Assembly (NCBI GenBank): GCA_014529385.2
Contig: CM043949.1
Location: 145,687,350 to 145,751,349, forward strand
Origin: Adiantum capillus-veneris
Taxonomy: Eukaryota; Streptophyta; Polypodiopsida; Polypodiales; Pteridaceae
DNA: 64,000 nt
Reading direction: 5' to 3'
Shown here: piece after piece, positions 36,720 through 48,873 of the stretch
How positions within the stretch are numbered: position 1 is the first letter of the stretch
How the letters are laid out: every line of letters begins with the position of its first letter
Made by a program: the position numbers and the translations under genes
The notes under the pieces: model-generated
Told to the model about the DNA's origin: nothing
Databases searched by the model: none
What the model saw: the letters and a program-made list of their open reading frames with translations, nothing else

Positions 36720-37640
36720 TTTATTTTTCCCTAAAAATATTATACTTTTACTGAGATAATTAGGTAAACTAATTATCTGAGCTTGACATAATTATCATAG
36801 GTTCCTTAACAATTAATTAACCTCTGATAAATAACTCAAAGCAATTTGAATCCATTTGCTAGTTTTCCCCTTTTTATTTGTCCTTAAAACATAGTCATTC
36901 TGCTAAACGAATTAGGTAAATTATTTATTTGAGCTTGAAATAATTATCATGGGTTTCATAACATGTATTTAACCTTTTATAAATAACTAAAAGAAATGTG
37001 AATCCATTTACTAATTTCTCCCTTTTAATTTGTCCTAAAAACAGAGTAATTATGCTAAAGTAATTAGGTAAATTAACTATCTAAGCTTGAAATAATTATC
37101 ACGAGTTTCTTTACATGTAATTAACCTCTGATAAATAACTCAAAGCAATTTGAATCCATTTGATGATTTCCCTCTTTTAAATTGTCCTAAAAACATAGTA
37201 GTTCTACTAAAGTAATTATGTAAACTAACTATCTGAGCTTGACATAATTATCAAGGGTTTCCTAACATGTAATTAACCTCTGATAAAAAAACTCAAAGCA
37301 ACTTTAATCTATTTGATAATTTTTCCTTTTTAATTTGTCCTAAAAACAGAGGAATTGTGCTAAAGTAATTATGTAAATTAATTATCTGAGCTTGACATAA
37401 TTATCACGGGTTTCCTAACATGTAATTAACCGCTAGTAAATAACTCAGAGCAACTTGAATCTATTTGCTAATTTTCTCCATTTAATTTGTTCTAAAAACA
37501 GAGTAATTTTGCTAAAGTAATTATGTATTAATTATCTGAGCTTGATAGAAATATCACAGGTTCCCTAACATGTAATTAACCTCTGATAAATAACTCAAAA
37601 CATTTTGAATCAGTTTGATTATTTTTCCCTTTAATTTTCT
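36720..37640. repeat. 152-bp tandem repeat array in the 5' LTR
   Basis: About six units of the same AT-rich repeat as in the 3' LTR (AATTTGTCCTAAAAACA, CTAACATGTAATTAACCTCTG), one fewer than in the 3' LTR. Confidence 0.88.
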
Positions 37641-38204
37641 CTAGAATATTTAATTAAGAGAGGATTTATGAGTATACATAGGCGTAATCTTTAATTTATT
37701 AAGAGAATAGATTAATCTAGATTTGCTAATTAAGAAGGATTAGGCTAATTACCGTTTAAGTTAATCAACTAGAGCTTAATCTCTAGTGAGTTCTGCGTAG
37801 CAGTCTGTCTAGATGAGAGAGAGTGTGTCAAGACTCCCAGTCTGTCAATTTGTGAAGCAAGGGGTCCTATTTATAGGTTTCTTGCCCTCTCAAGCTCTCA
37901 CAGGCTGTAAAAGGCAGTCCCCAGGCTGAAGAATGTCTTTGTTAATAATAATTACTGAAACCATCCAATTTTACTTAACTAATTGAGTTCCTAGTGTAAC
38001 CTTTCAAGGCGCGTAACTTTTTTAGATTTTATCGCAATCTGATTCTGAAAATTTCTAGCCCGGGGTTTGCTGTGCTTAAGATTTCAAAAATACCAATATT
38101 TGCCACTGTCGGACAATTCTACATTGCTTTTTCAATAATCATATCAGTTGAATTAGGCTTTATACAATCTTTAAGGTTTCAGAAACGGAAAACCTTACAT
38201 AGTA

Positions 38205-41200
38205 TTTTCACCTCCAACATAAGGATAGAATGGTAATGAAAATGTCCTTGTAGCTTATATCTAGAGCTTGAAATCATCTCCATCTCTAACTTTATCATGC
38301 TAGAGACAAACAACCTCTTTATGGATTTAAACACCTAGGGATTCCCAATTGTATGAGAAAAAGTAAGCAAAGCTCCCCATACCATTACCATTACGGTCTT
38401 GATATTTTGTTGGTGGCCTTGGTGTGTTGCATAGCATGTGATTGAGTCTTACAATGCAAGTAAGTTATATTATCTATGGAGAGTTGTCAAAGCCTTCTAG
38501 TTTCTTCTTTGTATTATTGTCACTAGATTATTAGGATGATATCATTTTATACTTTATCTTTTTTGTGCTCACAAAATCTGGTGTTTACTTACATAGTCAA
38601 CTTGTTTTGAGGGGAAATGAACAAGCAACATATGCAAAAATGGAAAACATTATATTCATGGTTCATGAGGAATCTTACAATACCCTCATTGCAATACCAA
38701 GAAGCCTCATCCCCTTACCCATCTCCATTGTAGTACCAAACAAGCTCCTCTTTGTCCTTCTACTTTCTTTCTCCTACAGGGGAGTCTCTTCTCTTCAAAA
38801 ACAACCAAAGAATGATCTCATCAAATTTCGATGCCACAATAGTATAAGGTATAGATGGTGAATGGCTATCACAAGAGTTCTATAAATGTGCTTCAGTTTT
38901 CGAGGTGGAGGATGGGCAAAACTTGACAATAATATCATGTCCTCCTATAAATATCCTTACCTTGCTATCAAACAGGTACCACATGCCTCTCAAGAATGCC
39001 TTGTTATTTCTAACGAGCCCCAACCTCTTTAATTAAAGAGATTACATCATGGTGATGATGATTCTATGTAAAATTTATAGCCTTATAATGGATTTCTTAT
39101 TTCTAATCCCATAGTGTGTTTATTGTTATGCTCAGTTCTACGTTTTGTTAAGTATGGAGCCTGATTTACCCCTTGTACATTTGTAAGGCCCCCATTATGA
39201 GGAGAAGCCATCGGGCATGAAGAAAAATCACTTGCCAAAAATCAAAATCACTCGCCGGAAACCAAATTTTCACGCCCAGTCTCGGGTCCAGTCTCGTGCG
39301 TGAAGAAACATCACTTGTCGGAAATAAAAATCACTAGCCGGAATATTCCTTTTTACCGGAATATTATGGCGGACGGCGGTCAAAAAGTGGTCGGAAAACA
39401 ATTGATCTGTTGGTCACTTGGTCGGTGGCCGGTGGTTGGAAGTCAATGGCCAGTGGCCGGTGGCCGAATTCAAAAGCGGATTTGTCTTCTCAAGGGCGGC
39501 CACACATGGATAGATTGGAGGGTCCGATTTGGACTTATCTACACAAGGGCGGCTACACATGGTTGCCTCTCATGAGAGAGGGAAACCCTTTTGACAGGCC
39601 ATTTTTACACACATTTCATAGTGTGAAGTTGATGCAACAAGGTGGGTGTAAGGTGGTGAGACAAAAGCAAGGCGAGATCTCTAAAAGGGTATAATCCCTT
39701 TATAACTTACTTCTTGTTTTGAAGTACTAAAGCCATTGAGTGACTCCTTTCCCGTGGATGTAGCCCACATTGGGTGAACCACATATATCGTGTGTACTCT
39801 CTCTCTCTCTCTCTCTCTCTACTCTATAATCTCTTATGTGTGAAAATTATCTCTCTCCATTAAGTAATCTACTCAATTATCTACTTAGCTACGTCATATT
39901 TACTAACACGTTTGACTCTTTATTTGGTTTGTAACAAGGTATGCGTACTACTGGTGTAGATCTTTTCAAATACAAAATGATTCCTTGCTTTCAACATTCA
40001 ACAGTAGACTTGTGGTAGTCAGATTAGATACATTATAATCATCAGCATTATCTTGGATATTGTTAATAAATACAATAGTAGTTTCACTAAGCTCATTAGT
40101 GCTTAATTCTTGGGTGTACATGATTATGCTAGGAGATTGAGCAAACAATACCATTATGGCAAAAGATGCATCATGGTCCCTTTCCAATCACATGTTTACC
40201 AATGGGGGGATCCCATCCTTGACGGGGGAGTTTGGAGGCGGTGCCCTCAAATCGTGAAAATAGATGCATTTTTGAATATGACTTTCTATGTATTTTTAAT
40301 AAAAAATGGATGATATTCACCATGTGATAAGGAAGGTTGCAATACTCACTTTTTCTTGAGAGAGTGACACACATTGCATCTGTAAGGTAAAAAGGAAGCA
40401 CTATGGTTTAGCATGATTTCTCCATCAACATAGCTTTCTTCCTTAGCACAAAGAAATCTTCTTTGAACACCATGGATCAATTCAAGAACCATTCACCAAC
40501 TTATAAGAGATGAGAATATATCAACAAAGAGAAAATCTTCTTTTACATAATAAGATCATGATATATATGGTTGCCAGGTCCATGGATTTAAAATAAAGGG
40601 TCCTAAGACCATGCTAGGGCCCCATTAATGCTTAACAAGAGTGATCACAAGGGCACACAAAACTACCAAACAAGAACCCCTATATGGCTAGATGGTGCTC
40701 CCTTGTGGATCCTCTTTTTGAGGGGCCCTAGTGCCTTAGTATGGCCCTAGGTCCTTTTGTCTCTTCTTTACCACCAAGAATTGTTCTTTTACCACCATGA
40801 ATCAAGATTCATTCACCAACTTGTAAAATATTACAATATAGTAGCAATTAGAAAATCTTCTTGTACACAATAAATTCATGATGATAGATATGGGAGCCAA
40901 GTATATGGCTATAGAAAAAAGAGTCCTACCAAGTCCACGGCACACAGAATTGTCAAATAAGAACCCCTCTTTGGCCAGATGGTGCTCCCTTGTGGACCCT
41001 CTTGTTGAGGGCCCCTAGGGACGTCCTTGTTCACTAAACCTCCTACGCAAAACCAATGAGCACTTGAAGCCAGAGTTGTCCTTATGAATAACATTTGAAA
41101 ATCATACCTCAAGAAGTCTATGGTAGAAGAGCTTGAAAATGCAACATACACAAGACCGGGCTAGTTCAAGTTTCCTCTAAGATCTTTGGAGACACTCAAG

Positions 41201-42770
41201 ATTGATAAATTTAGGTCTTACTTATCATAATATTGAATCTTACCTTATCATAACACAAGTTGTTTCTTTCTTGTTTTCAAAGAGTACATAATTGGGTAGA
41301 ACCTCACTTCAAGGTTACTTTTGAGAAGATTAGCTTATTAAAGCCTCTATTTCATTTTATTTGCTTATGTGCCAAATCTCAATTCCATTAGAGTCCACCA
41401 ACTTGTAAGAGACTACAATATATACACCAACTTCTTATAGATCTCTATCTCAAACTCTCTCTTTTTCTCTCTAAGAAGGAATCAAGTATTGACACAACGA
41501 AATTATTTTTTAGCACAAAGAAATTTTCCTTGATTTGTTATCAAGCAGCACATCTATATTAACAAGATGCTAACACTATGAAAATATCTAGCTGTTTACC
41601 ACGATCTTTTACCGCGTGTTGTAGAGAGAAGGTCCAAAATCAGCTGGGGAGAGAAGAGAGAGGAGTGTGGGGGTTTAATTTTTAATTCCAAATATTATTG
41701 GGATTATTTTTGCAACTATTACTGCGATAATTACCTCTATATTGCCGCTATTATTACCACATTTATTCTTGAGGTGCAATTTAAATATTCCCCCCTCCTC
41801 AATTTTGGTATTTCCCTCCCCTTAATAAAAATTAAAGAACATTATATGAAATTTTTAGATTTTTACAAAAGGATATGAAAACATGGAACAATAGCTAGAT
41901 ATGTGGGATTACACTTGGCTACAACTAAACTAATCACTATCAATTGAGTAACATAATTTACCATGCTTCACAAAATCAGAGAGAGGAAGAGGGGGGATAG
42001 AGAGAGATTAATGGATGACATGACCAAAAAATTTCATAACTCAAAGTATACAAAATGTTTATGAATCATCTTCCAAAAGATTCCTACAAGACATATCATC
42101 CAATTCTAAGTCCATGGCTCCTAAATCAATAAAGAAAGAAATAGAATTGTCGATTGTGGATGTGTTGGAGAATTGTCGATTGTGGATGTGTTGGCTTCAT
42201 CGTTTTTGAATTTTTCATCCTCCATCTCATCATCTTCATCATCATGACAATCATCCTCGCAAAGACTTGCGATCGCCGTCGTGGACTTGAATCATCGATC
42301 TCCCTCTCCTCTGTCTCCCCCCTCATCCAAAGTACGAGGTGGAAGAGGGTCAAAAATGGTATCCACTTCATTAGTGGAAAAAATGGTTCTCCCTCAAGGT
42401 GTTATGGGAATTATTAACCAGAGTTTTGGTTGGTGGATTGTTGGGATATAGATGATCTATAGAAGAGAAGCTCAAAGTGAGTAAAATTGGTATAATTAAT
42501 GTTACAAGCAAATAAGAATAAAAAAGGTAGTCACTCACCTACTCACTGCCATAGTCCATGGTGGTTCTACGCTTGTCAATGTGGCATGTACAAAACTGAT
42601 GACCCTTTGACCACATAGAGTTAAAGGAAAGGCACTCAAAATAGGAAAATATCTTTTATCAATTAAAGAGATAAAATCAAGAAAATACTATACAATATGG
42701 TTTAGGTACATGAGTAATCTACCTTTGGTACGCAGCTTCATGCATACTCCCATTCTTTATCGATGATGTC
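38205..42770. other. Unassigned region with small repeats
   Basis: No gene recognised. Contains a CCGG/GGTGGCCGG-rich patch at 39,230-39,470, a CT repeat at 39,797-39,820, a degenerate tandem duplication of about 300 bp (40,465-40,740 against 40,790-41,020, with TGGTGCTCCCTTGTGGA in both) and a 25-bp duplication at 42,146-42,195 (GAATTGTCGATTGTGGATGTGTTGG). ORFs in this interval are short and show no motif. Confidence 0.5.
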
Positions 42771-42779
42771 TTCTCCATG

Positions 42780-43800
42780 CTCTTTAACTTTGGTCATTCT
42801 CTCATGAATCCACTCTGCACTAATGAGATTTGGGAAACATGAAAGGTGTTTAGGCACCAAAGGTGCCTCCTTCCTCCATGTACTTGTTTCCATGCTTCTC
42901 TCTCTTGTAAACGCCTTGCCTTTTCCATTGTCACAAGTCCATCCACTTGCTCATAACATTTGCATTGAGAATACAAGATTTATTGACCACTCGGGATATA
43001 TTTATATCCATGTTAAATAATTTTCCATTCCTTTTGGCAAGTGTGAATTCATCCTTGCATCCTCCTCTTCTGACCAGATGTGAGGCATTGAAGGATCAAC
43101 TTGTGCCAAATACTTTGAGATGTGAACAAATGCCTCTTTCATGATCCACCCTTCAACCATACATGCCTCTGGTTGAGACCATAGCTGCACAAAATCTTTG
43201 ACAGTATTTAAAAAACTCTCTAAAAAGAACATCCATTGTGCGTGCTCTACTCCACGTATAGCGATCTTCTTTACCACCTGAACCAAGAGGTGGATTTAAC
43301 TAGGAAGGACCAGTCAAGGAAATGCATCCTCAATGGCACACACAGTTTCTGTTGCAAGTGTTTGAGTAACAGGGATAAACTCTATTTCAATTTCCTTGGA
43401 GCTCACAAATCTTCAAGAAAACACACAAGAATACAATAAGTGCTAATTGAGGTTATTGTGTACATTAAAAAAGTGTAGTTGAGTGGATTCTTGTGATGTA
43501 CCTAACTAGCTCTCTAAGTTTAAAAATAGCGTCCTTGACTTTTTTGTCCTGACATATACACATACTCACCGGAAAAATGAACTACAATGTACATTAGAGG
43601 AAGGGAAAGTGAGAGAAATTTATACACACAAAATCATATGTGTCCTAAGAAGAAAACAATAGAGAGAATAGGGAAAAAGACATTACCTGAAGCATCTTGT
43701 GCCAATCATGGGACTTCAACCCATACAATTGATTGCTTCCACCTTTCTTCTCTTTTGTGAAAGCCATGGATTTTAATTATGCGATGACGCATTTTGTTAA
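42780..43800 (-). pseudogene. CACTA transposase C-terminal part (DUF4218 region)
   Basis: Read right to left. LYGLKSHDWHKMLQ (43,730-43,687), the GLKSHDxH motif at the start of the DUF4218 part of plant CACTA transposases, ends at a splice donor (CAG/GTAATG). A second exon follows at 43,430-42,790 with SSKEIEIEFIPV, CAIEDAFP, then EHAQWMFFLESFLNTVKDF, QPEACMVEGWIMKEAF and SKYL, which matches the usual DUF4218 order. There are in-frame stops at about 43,310 and 43,300. The N-terminal TNP2 part is not adjacent but lies 8.4 kb to the right, at 52,118-52,560. Confidence 0.8.
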
Positions 43801-43884
43801 ATGTTAATTATTGTTGTTATTATCACTATTTTTCTCATGTTAATAACATATCTAATGTCACGACTTACGAAAACGGGTAGAAAA

Positions 43885-44010
43885 TGTAGAACCGGCGGGG
43901 CAACCAATAAACCCCGGCAGGTTCGGCGGGCAATTTACAAACCCCAGCGGGCCCGGCGGGCAAAGCAAGAATCCCGCCGGCCCCATCATGTTCCCCCTCC
44001 ATATTTGGCG
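43885..44010. repeat. GC-rich CGGCGGGC cluster, left side of the hAT element
   Basis: Repeated ACCGGCGGGG, TTCGGCGGGCAATTTAC, GGGCCCGGCGGGC and CCCGCCGG in AT-rich surroundings. Shares CGGCGGGC(A/C)ATTTAC with 51,697-51,710 on the right side, in the same orientation. Likely sub-terminal transposase-binding repeats. Confidence 0.65.
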
Positions 44011-44114
44011 GCTCTATAGAACCCTGTAGTAGACATCACATCACATCACCGCTTCCTCTAAATTTGGTCATCCTTTAAAATTTAGAAGAAAAACTAAAGG
44101 TAAAAAAATGATAG

Positions 44115-44750
44115 TCTTTAAAAAAAATTAAAACTTAATGAAACTCTGATCATGGATCATCAGTTCTTTTCTGGACTAAACTAATTCTTGAAAGGAGGTA
44201 GAAAGGTGAATCTTTGGGTCAGTATCTCTACATTTGGGATGGACTAATCTCATGTTTGGTTCACCGTTATATTTGCTAAATTGATTGCTATATTGATTAG
44301 AACTTCTATCATGGGTCATTAGTTCTTTTTTGGACTAAACCGATTCTTGAAAAGAGATAGAAAGGTGAATCTTTGGGTCGATATCTCTACTTTTGGGATG
44401 GACTGATCACATGTTTGATTCACCATTGTATTTGCTTGCCATTCCGATTAGAGCTCCAATCATGGGTCATTAGTTCTTTTTTGGACTGGACTGATTCATG
44501 AAAGGAGGTAGGAAGGTGAATCTTTGGATCGATATCTCTAATTTTGGGATGGACTGATGACATGTTTGATTCACCGCTGTATTTGATTGCTATTTCAATT
44601 AGAGCTCCAATCATGGGTCATTAGTTCTTTTTTGGACTGGACTGATTCATGAAAGGGGTAGGAAGGTGAATCTTTGGGTCGATATCTCTACTTTTGGGAT
44701 GGACTGATCACATATTTGATTCACCGTTGTATTTGCTTGCTCATGTTTGA
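44115..44750. repeat. 150-bp tandem repeat upstream of the hAT transposase
   Basis: Four units anchored by GGTGAATCTTTGGGTC at about 44,205, 44,364, 44,515 and 44,665, each with ATGGGTCATTAGTTCTTTT and ATATCTCTA. Lies 200 bp before the transposase ORF. Confidence 0.9.
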
Positions 44751-44947
44751 GTACATTGAGGTTTATTCCCTTCAGGCTTCACTACTACGCTTGTGTGTGA
44801 TATTGATTATAACACTAATGTTTGGTTTGAATAATACTTGAAAGAAGAGATAGCATACTGAGCTATGTTTATTGGTATTGCAGGCATCCAATAAGTATTT
44901 CTTCCACCGGGTGATGTTGGTGTCTCAAGCCTGGACCTCCTACCTCG

Positions 44948-47167
44948 ATGCCAGGTCCTGCTTCACAGGGCACCACTTCGCAGGGCAAGCGAAAGGCAGG
45001 TGGAAAAAGTCTAGGACCCGAGTGGAATTTTGCCACAAATTTAAATAAGTATCAAGATTGGAAATGTAACTTTTGTGGCGAAGAGAAATCTGGAGGAGCA
45101 TCAAGAATAAGGGATCATTTGCTAGGTGGCAATACCAGAATCCAAGGAGGAAAGTGCAAGGGCTTAGGTGTAGAAGAAGCAGCTATGCGCTTAAAAGCTT
45201 TAATTGGTAAGCTAATTTCCACAAGCAAAAGATCAAAACTCTCTACTTTCGACCATCACACCCCCGTATCAATAAGATCAAACCAGTATGAGGGATCATT
45301 GGGTGTAACGCCCACCAATGGAAGCACTCAAAGTAGGGAACCAACTTCTCATATCGATGGAAGTACACCTCCAGACCATGGATCTCCTGACTTTCAGGTA
45401 GGATCATCAAAAAGTAGACAGGTTAGCTTACAGATGAGCTTCAAAACACTTGCCTTAGAAGAAGCACAACTCGCACTAGCTAAAGCCGTCTATTTCACTG
45501 GGGGATCATTGGCCATTGTCACCCGCGATGCATGGAAGTCAGCTTGGAAACGCATTGGGGAGTATGGTGCTGGATTTACCCCTCCAACATATCACCATAT
45601 GAGAAACCAACTGTTGGATAAATGTTACACAAGCACACAACAAGATATTCAAAGGGTAATATTAAATGCAACAGAACAATCTGGATACACCATAGTTAGT
45701 GATGGTTGGTCCAATGTTCAAAGGCGGCCATTGATCAACATCATGCTTGTATGTCCTCATGGTGAATGTTTTATCAAAGCTGTGGATAGCTCTAGTCAAA
45801 TAAAGTCTGGCAGTTTTATAGCTGACATCATTGGCGACGTAGTTGAGGAACTTGGAAAAGAAAATGTTGTCCAAGTAATCATGGACAATGCCAAAAATTG
45901 CAGGGCTGCAGGTAGAATACTTGAAAGTCACTTCTCTCACCTATATAGTGCTAGTTGCAGTACACACAGCTTGAACTTGGTATTGCAAGATTGGTACAAG
46001 AGGGAGGACACAGAGTGGTTCAAATGGATAGTAGACAATGCTCGCTTAATAGTCAAGTTTGTTTTGAAGCGTCAGAGGGTTCTTGACATGTACCATCAGA
46101 GGATGTCTAATATGTTAAAACTGCTGTGCGAAACTAGATTTTGCACCAACTACTATACGGTAGAATCACTAATAAAAAATAAGAATGCTGTGATGGAGAC
46201 ATTTGTTTGTGCCACTTTTTCATAATCGGAGTCTGGTCAAAGGGAGAAGATAAAAAGCAAAATAGGGGTGATCAGAGATCTACTAGCTAATTGCCACTTC
46301 TGGGATGATGTGGTGGATGTGCACAATGTCATGATGCCAATTTTGCTCGCATTACGCCAACTGGATTCTGCCTTGCCTAACATAGGTAAGGTGTGGATGG
46401 CTTGGTGGATTGTTCAAGAAAGCCTTGCAAATCCAGAGAAGCCCTAGGAGCCAATTGTGAAGCCTTGGAAGACACCATTCACTCAAAAGAGGAGAGAAAT
46501 TTTGAGAAAGTATGTGCATGGTCGATGGGTTGGAGCACATAGTCCACTACACATCGTAGCTTTCTTATTGGATCCAGAGTATTGGGCAATGGAAATAGAC
46601 AAACTTGATGAGGAGGTGCTGGAAGACTTTTATGATGTGATAGGCAGGTTTTATGATGATCCTGAAGAGCATGCATCAGTTGTTACTGATCTTACGAAGT
46701 TTAAACTCAAAGAGGGTAAGTTTGGTACAGAATTTGTGCAGAAACTTGCCATGGAGCAACCAGTGTGGAAGTGGTGGATGATGAATGGTGGTAGTGCACC
46801 CACCCTTAAACGCCTAGCTGTTAGAATCCTAGCCCAATGTGCATCCAATTCAAGTTCTGAGAGAAATTGGAGTACATATAAATATGTACATTCCACCATC
46901 AGAAACCGCCTTCTAAATTCAAGAGCTGAAAAATTGGTGTATATGTACTGCAACCATCGGCTATTGGCAAGAGTGCAAGCTGAGAACTACAAAGAGGACA
47001 TGCCACGCTGGACTTATGGTGTAACCAATGATGAGGTGGACAAAGACAGTGAGCTGCAAGGGGAATCTCATGAAGTAGAAACTACATGTACTTTAGAAGA
47101 GATTCAAGAGAATTTGGAAATTGAACCAACTTTGACCCGTCGCAGCAAGCGACGGTGGTTTAATTAA
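44948..47167 (+). pseudogene. hAT transposase (BED finger, DUF659, dimerisation domain), two stops
   Basis: A single frame of 740 codons is broken only by TAA at 46,223-46,225 and TAG at 46,445-46,447. In order: a BED-type zinc finger (C40 and C43 in DWKCNFCGEE, H57, C70), a linker, and DUF659 (AVYFTGGSLAIVTRDAWKSA, YTIVSDGWSN, VIMDNAKN with likely catalytic aspartates). After the first stop come LLANCHFWDDVV and the hAT C-terminal dimerisation domain with LAVRILAQCASNSSSERNWS and the usual RNRLLNSRAEKLVY. The C-terminal end is basic (RRSKRRWFN). This is a recently disabled transposase, the best-kept gene of its region. Alternative: a domesticated hAT gene, less likely given the stops. Confidence 0.92.
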
Positions 47168-47491
47168 AAGATTATCGAATCCATTGAGTGACTTCTGGTT
47201 AAGTTCAGAAATTGTTTATCTTATAAGCTTTTTTTTATATTTAGTTTAAGGTTTAGACATTTGCTTAATAATAAACGAAGCCCTTAACAACCTTTACAAG
47301 GCCACAAATCACTATTAAAGCTTCATAATATACAAAGCCCTAACAAATCGTTGCATTATCACATATCATAATTGAAGCTGAAGTGAAGACAATTCACAAT
47401 TCACTAATAAATTCTCGCAAGACATTGAGTAAATGTTTTCAAATGTTACAAAATCTATCCAAGTGATAGTGAAATATTTGTGAGAATATCT

Positions 47492-48425
47492 TCATTCTCC
47501 TGTAAGCTGACCTTTAAGCTTATTATAGTCTTCAGACATTTTGAACATTGCATATAGCTTTTTGGATATCTCAAACTCACATATAGCACAATGAAAGTTA
47601 TTCATCATGCTTTGCATCAAGCATGATATATGATACATATGTCCGCATGGCAAGCTGAAGTGACCACACCACTCATGAAAGAATGATCTACATATGGGTC
47701 AAGGACCACCGTGCTCACCAGAAGCTCGAGGGGCCTCAATAGATGTTGGGTGCTCAATCAATGTGGAAGCATTTTGTTTTTTTATAGTCGCCTCTAACTC
47801 TTTTACGTGGCGAGATAGCACCTTCACCTCCCTTTGCAAGTCTCTATTTAGGGTTTCTTCTGCATGAGATCCTTGTGTAGCTTGTGATGCTTGCCTGAGT
47901 TGAGTTTGAAGCTCCTCCTTAACTTGGTGCACTTCCATTGATGCACCTTCTAGTGCCAATGACATCTCTTGCCGTGTGACGGTGATTGCAGTACTGCGAA
48001 TTTCCTCAACCGTCATGTGAGGTGTCCTTGAGCTAAAGTCCACTGCTTCACCCAAGACATAATGCATGTATAACATCTTGGGCAAACCACAATGGACAAT
48101 CCATATGATGCATAGGATGACCCATAACATCGAGATATATGTTCTTTCCATTGTCTCGTATGTCTGCATTAATGCATTGTGATAGCTTGAGTCGGCCTTT
48201 CTTGATGTTGTCATCTGCAACGCCTAGCCATATGGATTTGACCATTTCTCGGTCAATCCTAGTGTTCACCTCTTTCCATTGTGTACCCACTAGGTTGGCC
48301 CACTGGGAGCAATGAGCAGCAATTCGAGCGGTGTCATTCACTCCACCACCTTGACACATGGATCTGAGACACTCAAAAGCGCACTTAGCCCTTTGATTAT
48401 CATTATCCATATCCTGATTAAACAC
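47492..48425 (-). pseudogene. Passenger gene: coiled-coil protein with RING-like C-terminus
   Basis: First frame 48,425-48,048 (RAKCAFECLRSMCQGGG, NDTARIAAHCSQWANLVG, VMGHPMHHM). It continues after a frameshift near 48,050 into 48,049-47,699 (EAVDFSSRTPHMTVEEI, then a Gln/Glu-rich coiled coil, LQREVKVLSRHVKELEATI). After a TGA at 47,699 the same frame goes on to 47,492 with PICRSFFHEWCGHFSLPCGH, YHISCL and HCAICEFEI, which has the Cys/His spacing of a RING finger; the stop stands where the first Cys would be. A RING of this kind would suggest ubiquitin-ligase activity, but that is inference. Convergent with the transposase gene. I do not recognise the full-length family. Confidence 0.55.
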
Positions 48426-48873
48426 TATACTTCAGTTACGACATACAAACTTAATGATAATCAATTTCTATAAGAGTAACCACCATTTTTTAAATCAATG
48501 AATGACAATAGGTGACTCCACGTGGCTTATTGCTTGGAACTTAAGAGAAAAAACAAAACTCATAGAAAATTTGTTGTCTATTGAGATATAACAAAGTGTT
48601 TTTATTACTCATACATCATCCATGGCGCATAAAACCCAATTTTTAAAAGTGCTTTTATAAGTCACAAGTCTCAGAAAACCCTCCTTCATAAAGTACATCA
48701 TATATCCATCAAAAAAAGGCTACACTCATTTCAGAGGGAGGGTGTAAGCATCGTTCTGGCTGGGCTTCAAATCTTTCTAATTATTCATCCAAAAGTGCCA
48801 AGGTCTTTCTGTCTGTGGATTTCTTCCTCACCCAACCTTCCACAACAATCCTAGATATGGCTTGTACCTCCAC

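Larger units (their letters stand above)
28578..38199 (-). mobile_element. Non-autonomous LTR retrotransposon with very long LTRs (gag-only, LARD-like)
   Basis: Complete boundaries: LTRs start TGTAAGATCCCC and end CCTTACA, with target duplication TAGTA at 28,573-28,577 and 38,200-38,204. The 3' LTR is 28,578-32,547 (3,970 bp), the interior 32,548-34,814 (2.27 kb) and the 5' LTR 34,815-38,199 (3,385 bp). It has a perfect iMet primer site and a purine tract (AAGTTGGGGTGAT on the minus strand) beside the 3' LTR. The interior has no protease, RT or integrase, so the element must have been moved in trans. The LTRs have diverged through several deletions, so the insertion is not recent. Confidence 0.92.
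34815..38199 (-). repeat. 5' LTR of the long-LTR element
   Basis: Same ends as the 3' LTR. TATA-like CTATAAATAGG on the minus strand at about 37,867-37,877. Shorter than the 3' LTR because of deletions near 37,640 and 37,925. Confidence 0.92.

Noticed and set aside
46651-46953. Minus-strand ORF within the hAT region
   Set aside because: Shadow of the hAT dimerisation domain.
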